64,000 nucleotides of DNA, taken from contig NSJX01000028.1 of the NCBI GenBank assembly GCA_002286715.1, positions 62,001 through 126,000 on the forward strand, read 5' to 3'. Below are positions 58,605 to 64,000 of the stretch, one piece after another. The notes beneath the pieces were generated by a model that saw only the letters and a list, made by a program, of their open reading frames with translations, was not told the DNA's origin and did no database searches. Numbering within the stretch: the first letter of the stretch is position 1; every line of letters begins with the position of its first letter. This DNA comes from Dentipellis sp. KUC8613 (taxonomy: Eukaryota > Basidiomycota > Agaricomycetes > Russulales > Hericiaceae). The position numbers and the translations under genes are program-made.

Positions 58605-59820
58605 GTCGACACGAATCTGAAAGTGAGAGGTCATGGCATTTATATCGTTCTACAAACGCACCTGGAACGAAAATAGAGAATGAGTAGGTTCGCAACCCGC
58701 CAACGCGGACGTTGGCTATCGGCATTGGACCACTACACAAACGCCGATACATCCTGCATTTACGGCAAGGATGACAGACAGTCCGCATGATCCGTAGGTA
58801 AGCCTCCCATGGACGGTTCACAAGCACTTGGTCTCAAGGGATGAATACCAATGTGATATTGTCTGGAAGGTCTTGAGGGTCGTGATTATTTAAGCATGGG
58901 AGCGTATCAGCAGCAGACCTCGACGGGATGTTCTTTCTGAGTGTCGCTCTGAAGGCGCGCATAAGCATTGCAGGACATGAATCTAAAAGGTCAGTCTTGG
59001 GAGAAACATCAGTGCGTGCGTATGCATTCAATTGAACAATCAACCATACCATTCAATACTGCAATCGCCGACAAAAGTGTCCGCGTACTCGACTTGCGTC
59101 CATCCCAAGTCCCATCAATGCCATCCCCGTCTGCTACAAGAGCCATGATGCAACCTATTGCCGAGTTCGAGAGATCAGCGACAGCAACGGGAACAGAAAG
59201 AATGCCGTATTGTGATCATGAAGTCTAGAAATCAAAGTCATTCCAAGCGTTCCAGCATTGCTGATGATGTCGACGATCATAACGGAGCATCCGATCTCTG
59301 AACGTTGCTTGGGTGTTTCTCTAAAATTGTCCTCGAGGACGACGTGATGACGATTGTGACGCGGGCCCCTGCGAGGTTGCAAACGGCCCGACTTACTCGC
59401 GGACCGCAGTAATCATGCAATAAATTTTCTAAGAATATGCAGAAAGGAAGGCAGACAGAACGAAGATCAGTCGGAATGGAACAGGTGCGCGTTGGAGGGA
59501 AGCAAAATTAGTCAGGCACGGCGCTTGTTGCGTCTTCGCCACGACTCGGAGTTGTTGAGTCGTTGAATTGTTGACTTCACTACAAGGCCCGCTTAGTAGC
59601 CGTACTAACGTTTTGAACCCGCTCTTTCCGCGACACGAGATAGCAACACGTTCTCTTGTCCTGGGCCCCGATCCTGCCATATTCGAAGGGAAAATGAAAT
59701 CCGAGAAAGGTAGTAAGTCAGTAGGATGTCAGAATGCTTACCATGCTCTCATACGCTAGATATCTCACAGAATTCGCTCGGAGAAGATCCTTATGAGCTG
59801 ACGATATACCCTGTCGTCAG
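58605..59820. other. Divergent promoter region of oxidase 4 and amidase 3
   Basis: About 1.2 kb without a recognised exon. If amidase 3 has a signal-peptide exon it should lie at the right end, but none of the short ATG frames there (for example 59696 or 59734) is hydrophobic in the expected way. Confidence 0.4.
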
Positions 59821-61826
59821 CGGCAGCAGGTCTCCCCGACTTGTACGAGGCGTCTTTAGCTGAGCTGCAAGATGGCCTCACCAAGGGCCAATTCACGAGT
59901 GTAGATCTCGTAAAGGTGAATCCAACTAATTGATTCTGTAACTACTGGACCTCAAGAATGGACGAAACTCGTGTAGGCGTATCTCGCTCGAATCGACGAA
60001 GTCAACATCAAAGGCCCAGCCCTGCATGCTGTCATTGAGACAAGCCCGGTCGTTTTGGCTCAGGCAGCCGCCCTCGACGAGGAGCGCAAAGCGAAGGGGG
60101 TGCGTGGGCCGCTACATGGTATTCCAATATTGTTGAAAGACAACATCGCTACGCAAGCCAGCGACGGTGACTACACATTACCGTCTACCATCTGCCCGCG
60201 CCGCACTCACTCATGCCGTTGCACTTTACAGGCATGCAAACCACCGCAGGCTCCTTCGCGCTCCTCGGCTCCATCCCACCGCGCCCCGCCACGATCGCGA
60301 GAAAACTGACTTCCGCAGGTGCGCTGCTCCTCGGGAAAGCGAACATGTCTGAATGGGCGAACTTCCGCGGCAACCGCGTGCCCTCCGGCTTCTCTGCGCG
60401 CGGCGGGCAGACGACGTGCCCGTACTTCCCGCACGCGGACCCGTCGGGCTCGAGCTCGGGCAGCGGCGTCGCGCCAGCGATTGGGCTCTGCGCGGCGGCC
60501 CTTGGGACGGAGACGGATGGGTCGATCGTGTCGCCGAGTAGCAGGAACAATGTCGTAGGCGTGAAGCCGACGGTGGGGTTGACGTCGCGTGCGGGAGGTT
60601 AGCCCGCCCATTTCTTTCATTTGCGCGCCAAGACAAGGACTGACGGGGGTGTGGTGTGGATTGGCAGTTATACCTATCTCGACGAACCAGGATACAGTCG
60701 GACCCATGGCCCGCAGCGTTGCAGACGCCGCGGCGCTACTCACTGTCATTGCAGGTCCGGACCCGCTCGACGTGCGCACGCTCTCCCAGCCAGCACCCGT
60801 CCCGTCCTTCTCCGACGCCCTGCAGCGCGATGGTCTGAGAGGCGCACGTCTCGGGGTCCCTCGGCTTCTGCAGGGAGAGGATAAGAATGTCGTCGCGGCG
60901 TTCGACGGTGCGCTGGAGGTGATACGTGGCCTGGGCGCTACGGTCGTGGATGGTGCGGAATTGCCGGGGACGGCACAGTTATTGGTGTCGAAGCATGAGA
61001 TGGTGGTGTTGCGGACAGATTTCAGGGTACGTTGAATGGTCGTATATTGTTTCTGGTAGAGTAATGACCAGGACGGGTAGTTCGAAGTAGAGGAGTACAT
61101 CGCGGGATTGAGCGAAGTCCCGACAGGTGTCAAAAATCTGGAGGATTTGATTGCTTTCAATGAAGCGCATGCAGAACAGGAGCTTATACCCCCATATTAT
61201 ACAGACCAGTCGAGGTGATTTCTTCCTATGTGATTGTTGACGACACCCTGACATATTATTCGTGCTAGGTTCAAACGATCAGTGCAGCATGAGAAGGACG
61301 ACGGGTACCGCGCAGCATTAGATATGTCTGACGACCTAGGGCGCGTGAGAGGCATCGACGGTGTGCTGAAAGAACACAATTTGGATGCAATTATCTTACC
61401 GGCTGACCGTGGGTTCACTGATCCTCTCCAATATCATCGCAAGGACTTATCGCTCTCTCGAAGGCTGGGCCTGTGAAGTTGCGGCTATTGCAGGCTATCC
61501 AATCGTGTCAGGTGCGAGCAGTCCCGCCCCACCGTCAGTGGGATAGGCTCTCACGTCCCTCACGCATAGTACCTCTCGGATACCAGCCGGATGATGTCAC
61601 CCCTACCCCCGCGGAACCTATAATCAAGAATGCACCTGGTCTGCCATTTGGACTCGCCTTCATCGGCACGGCCTATAGCGATTTCAACTTGATCAAGTAC
61701 GCGTACGCGTTCGAGCAGGCGACGCTGACACGCCTGAAGAAGCGAGCATACCCCGCGGCGATACCAAAGACCCAACTGGCAGATGTCATCGAGAAGGACG
61801 AGAGCGCACGGCGCAGTCGTTTGTAG
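59821..61826 (+). CDS. Amidase-signature enzyme (amidase 3), 5' end unresolved
   Basis: Third amidase of the cluster, more diverged. First readable block: GLPDLYEASLAELQDGLTKGQFTSVDLVK, opening right after an acceptor-like ctgtcgtcag at 59820; the frame upstream hits a TGA. Then AYLARIDEVNIKGPALHAVIETSP, HGIPILLKDNIATQASDG (catalytic Lys), MQTTAGSFALLGSIPPRPATIARKLTSAGALLLGKANMSEWANFRGN, GSSSGSG, TETDGSIVSPSSRNNVVGVKPTVG, VIPISTNQDTVGPMARSVADAAALL, EVEEYIAGLSEVPTGVKNLEDLIAF, LDAIILPADR | WACEVAAIAGYPIVS | VPLGYQPDDVTPTPAEPIIKNAPGLPFGLAFIGTAY, ending KDESARRSRL-stop. The Lys-Ser-Ser triad is complete. It lacks the intron after MQTTA found in amidases 1 and 2. Start position is a lower bound: the signal-peptide exon was not found, so the gene may be 5'-truncated. 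Confidence 0.8.
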
Positions 61827-62102
61827 AATTCGGGACACGGATACGGATGGGTCTATGGAGCACATTAAGGTCATGGTAAACGTGCAGATGGAATGGAGTA
61901 TCGATATAAAGCAGAAAGCATTATGTATAACAAGCAGCATTCGTTCCGAGAGCGAATAACGAATAAATGATAAAGTAGTGGCTCTGTCAAAGAATCCAGT
62001 ATCGAGACTGTACCAGGGTACTAAAACGTCTAATCTCTAAAGATACAATGGTCCGTGACGCCAAAAGCATAGTACATGGTCAAAGTTCTTGTGATGGAGC
62101 GA

Positions 62103-62345
62103 CTAAGGGTGGGGGCGGCGCCGGCGGTAGGGGTGTCTGCGTGAGACCGAGGCGGGGACCTCGTCATCGCTGGGAGAATGATCCGAGCTGCGAGAGAACG
62201 GGAAGAAAGGCCAAGGCGCCCGTTTCGGGACTGCATGGCCATGCGCTGCCAGGACGTCCGTGGGCTTGGGGAGGTCTGCGACGGGCGTGGCGAGCACCCC
62301 TCCCGATACCAGCATGAGGGTCGTGAGGGTCGTGAATATGCGCAT
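62103..62345 (-). CDS. Small secreted protein with a KR processing site
   Basis: MRIFTTLTTLMLVSGGVLATPVADLP gives a clear signal peptide ending near VLA (an in-frame ATG eight codons upstream at 62369 is possible). The ~55-residue remainder has a Lys-Arg pair in AVPKRAPWPFFPFSR, a typical Kex2 site, and ends in an Arg/Pro/His-rich tail (SRRHPYRRRRPHP-stop). No cysteines and no known family. A TATA-like stretch (tatttatatg) lies about 125 bp upstream. Candidate effector-like or peptide-precursor gene. Its reality rests on signal peptide and context only. Confidence 0.5.
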   Translation of the reverse strand: MRIFTTLTTLMLVSGGVLATPVADLPKPTDVLAAHGHAVPKRAPWPFFPFSRSSDHSPSDDEVPASVSRRHPYRRRRPHP

Positions 62346-63087
62346 TACGGCCGAGTGGCGCTGTGGCACGTATGTCAGCCAACGACCACCTCATGGCGGG
62401 TGCGAGGGGATACGTACTGAACAGAGAGAAAGGATGTTACGGTATCTGAGATGCGCCGATGGGAAGGTGGTATTTATATGAGAAGCAGGGAGATGACGCC
62501 TGGCCAAGTGGGGCTGAGACAGAGACCGAAGGCTATTCTCGTGTCGGGCAAGCTCGGGCTGAGTGGTAGTGGTGCGAAGTCAAGATGTTTTGGTGACCGA
62601 AATAGGTGGAGAAGCACACAGGGGGAAAGAAAGCAAAAGCACTCGCAGTCAGACCGACAGGCCGTTTTATAACAGAAAAGCGACGAGAAGCAGAGTATTA
62701 GACGCGCTGCACGGGCTGGGCGTCATTGGGGCGCGTGTTGCGGGTTTAAGGGCTACAAAAATGAGGTAGTGTTCACGTCAAGGGAGGCCGTATGAAGCGT
62801 GGATAAAACGAGGCGGAGGCAAGGCTTGTCGAGGCCTCGGGGTTGCGGAGGAAGGCAGGACGACCAAGCAAACGCGTGTCCCGGTCATTATCCACGCGTG
62901 GGAATCGTGTGCTCGATCGGGCCGGGGCGCCTGTCGGCCACCTCGGGCGCTTGACGCGACGACTAGTACACCTGTGCTCAACAAGTCGTGTATACATTCT
63001 CTACAAGGTTAGTTTCATCGGCTGAGCAGTCATATGGTGTATTGAACTCACTCGAACGACCGTACTATCTAGCCCCATCTCAGAAGT
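62346..63087. other. Intergenic, divergent promoters
   Basis: About 740 bp between the small secreted protein and the NOSIP homologue; no exon recognised. Confidence 0.45.
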
Positions 63088-64000
63088 ATGACGAAACACA
63101 GCAAGAATAACACCGCATCCTCGATCTTCTCGTATGCAGAGTACAAGAAGCTCGACTATGGAACGAAGAGAGTGCGTGTTCTGTTGCCATCGTGGCCTCA
63201 TGGTCTCATATTCTGGCTCTATAGCAACGTCTTGGCAATGAATCCATGAGGCGATTTGATGCATGCGCTCTTTGTTTGCAACGCGCCAGAGACCCTGTAG
63301 CATGCCAGGATGGTCATCTATTCTGCAAGGAGTGCATCTATAATGACCTTCGTGAGTAGACTCGTCAGTCGCTGGTATTACCTGCTGAAATCAGACCAGT
63401 CACGCAGAAGAAGGATATCAAACGTCAGAAAGACCGGCTTGAGGCTCTGAAGAAGGAGGCAGAGGAAGAGAAGACGCGTGCTAAAGAAGCTGCCAGAGAA
63501 CGCGTGCTGGACGAGTTTGAGAAAGGGCAGCTAGGTCTCGCAGCTACTTCTGCAATCACGACATCTGGAGCAGAGTCTGGCGAACGTGCGTATCCACCTC
63601 TGCGACACGTACTCGTCGCTGACAACCACGCTATATAGCTCGTGGAACAAAACGAAAGTTCAACTTCGATGCTACGACAGCGGAGAAAATGGCGCAAGAG
63701 GCAGAGGAAGCCGCTCTACGACAGATCGAGCGCGAGCAAGCGGAAGCTCTCAAGAACAAGCTCCCTGACTTCTGGCTGCCTTCGCTGACGCCAACCTACA
63801 CCACCAGCGGACCGCCTTCGTCACTGAAGGATGTGAAGATCCAGACTACATGCCGTGCCAGTAAACCCGCACATCCCCTTGCGTATGTGGCTTCCTCCGA
63901 AGTACTCAATTGAACTCACCGATCCCCCAGCCTCAAGAATTTGATTCCCGTCAAGTTCACGATGCTCTCAGCCGGCCCCTCGCGGTCAGGGGAGAGCACT
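63088..64000 (+). CDS. NOSIP-like U-box protein, 5' part (cut by window end)
   Basis: Nitric-oxide-synthase-interacting-protein family, a nuclear E3 ubiquitin ligase associated with spliceosomes in other eukaryotes. Start MTKHSKNNTASSIFSYAEYKKLDYGTKR at 63088. An intron leads to QRLGNESMRRFDACALCLQRARDPVACQDGHLFCKECIYNDL, the degenerate first U-box. Then PVTQKKDIKRQKDRLEALKKEAEEEKTRAKEAARERVLDEFEKGQLGL, a coiled coil. Then RGTKRKFNFDATTAEKMAQEAEEAALRQIEREQAEALKNKLPDFWLPSLTPTY. The last visible exon (from about 63931) begins LKNLIPVKFTMLSAGP. The order matches NOSIP, whose second U-box would lie beyond the window. Confident on family; the 3' end is missing. Confidence 0.9.

Noticed and set aside
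60207..61160. 317-codon minus-strand frame
   Set aside because: Antisense of amidase 3 exons in GC-rich sequence.

Overview
This is nuclear chromosomal DNA from a filamentous basidiomycete, most likely an Agaricomycete such as a polypore or other wood or litter decayer. Nearly every gene is cut by several GT...AG introns of about 50-60 nt. Genes are packed on both strands without operons. Several families are typical of Agaricomycetes: a tandem BTB/POZ expansion, an orphan 7-TM protein, and secreted berberine-bridge-type oxidases and amidases. Gene symbols below are yeast-style names given by homology. All calls come from reading translated exons, conserved motifs and splice signals; no search was run.

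Region 1 (1-15.8 kb) is mostly housekeeping: mitochondrial ATP synthase gamma (ATP3), a fungal WW-like/membrane protein, chromatin assembly factor 1 p60 (CAC2), FG nucleoporin Nup57/Nup54, ribokinase, ribosomal protein eL27, then a secreted FAD-linked oxidase. Region 2 (16-35 kb) is an accessory stretch of BTB/POZ genes and relics. RPB9, a 7-TM protein, a cyclophilin-40 (CPR6) and an STF2-like small protein are embedded in it. Two kinds of inverted-repeat mobile DNA also lie here: one surrounds an assembly gap (Ns 30544-30928), and the other abuts the start codon of a BTB gene. Region 3 (35-43 kb) holds an OCRL/INPP5B-type inositol polyphosphate 5-phosphatase, a 1.9-kb large inverted repeat and one more BTB gene. 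Region 4 (44-62 kb) is a duplicated metabolic cluster of three secreted-type amidases (+ strand) and three tandem FAD-linked oxidases (- strand). The second amidase is interrupted by a second copy of the 576-bp element. The window ends with a small secreted protein and the 5' part of a NOSIP homologue.

Main points of interest: (i) a 576-bp mobile element present twice with no difference seen, in opposite orientations; one copy breaks an amidase exon, the other sits at a BTB gene so that its last three bases form that gene's start codon; (ii) a 147-bp perfect terminal-inverted-repeat element with a 7-bp target duplication that truncates a BTB gene; (iii) a 4-nt microexon that restores the GDLNYR catalytic motif of the 5-phosphatase, with other extreme micro-exons in eL27, RPB9, the oxidases and the amidases; (iv) the amidase/oxidase cluster; (v) heat-shock elements between CPR6 and the STF2-like gene.
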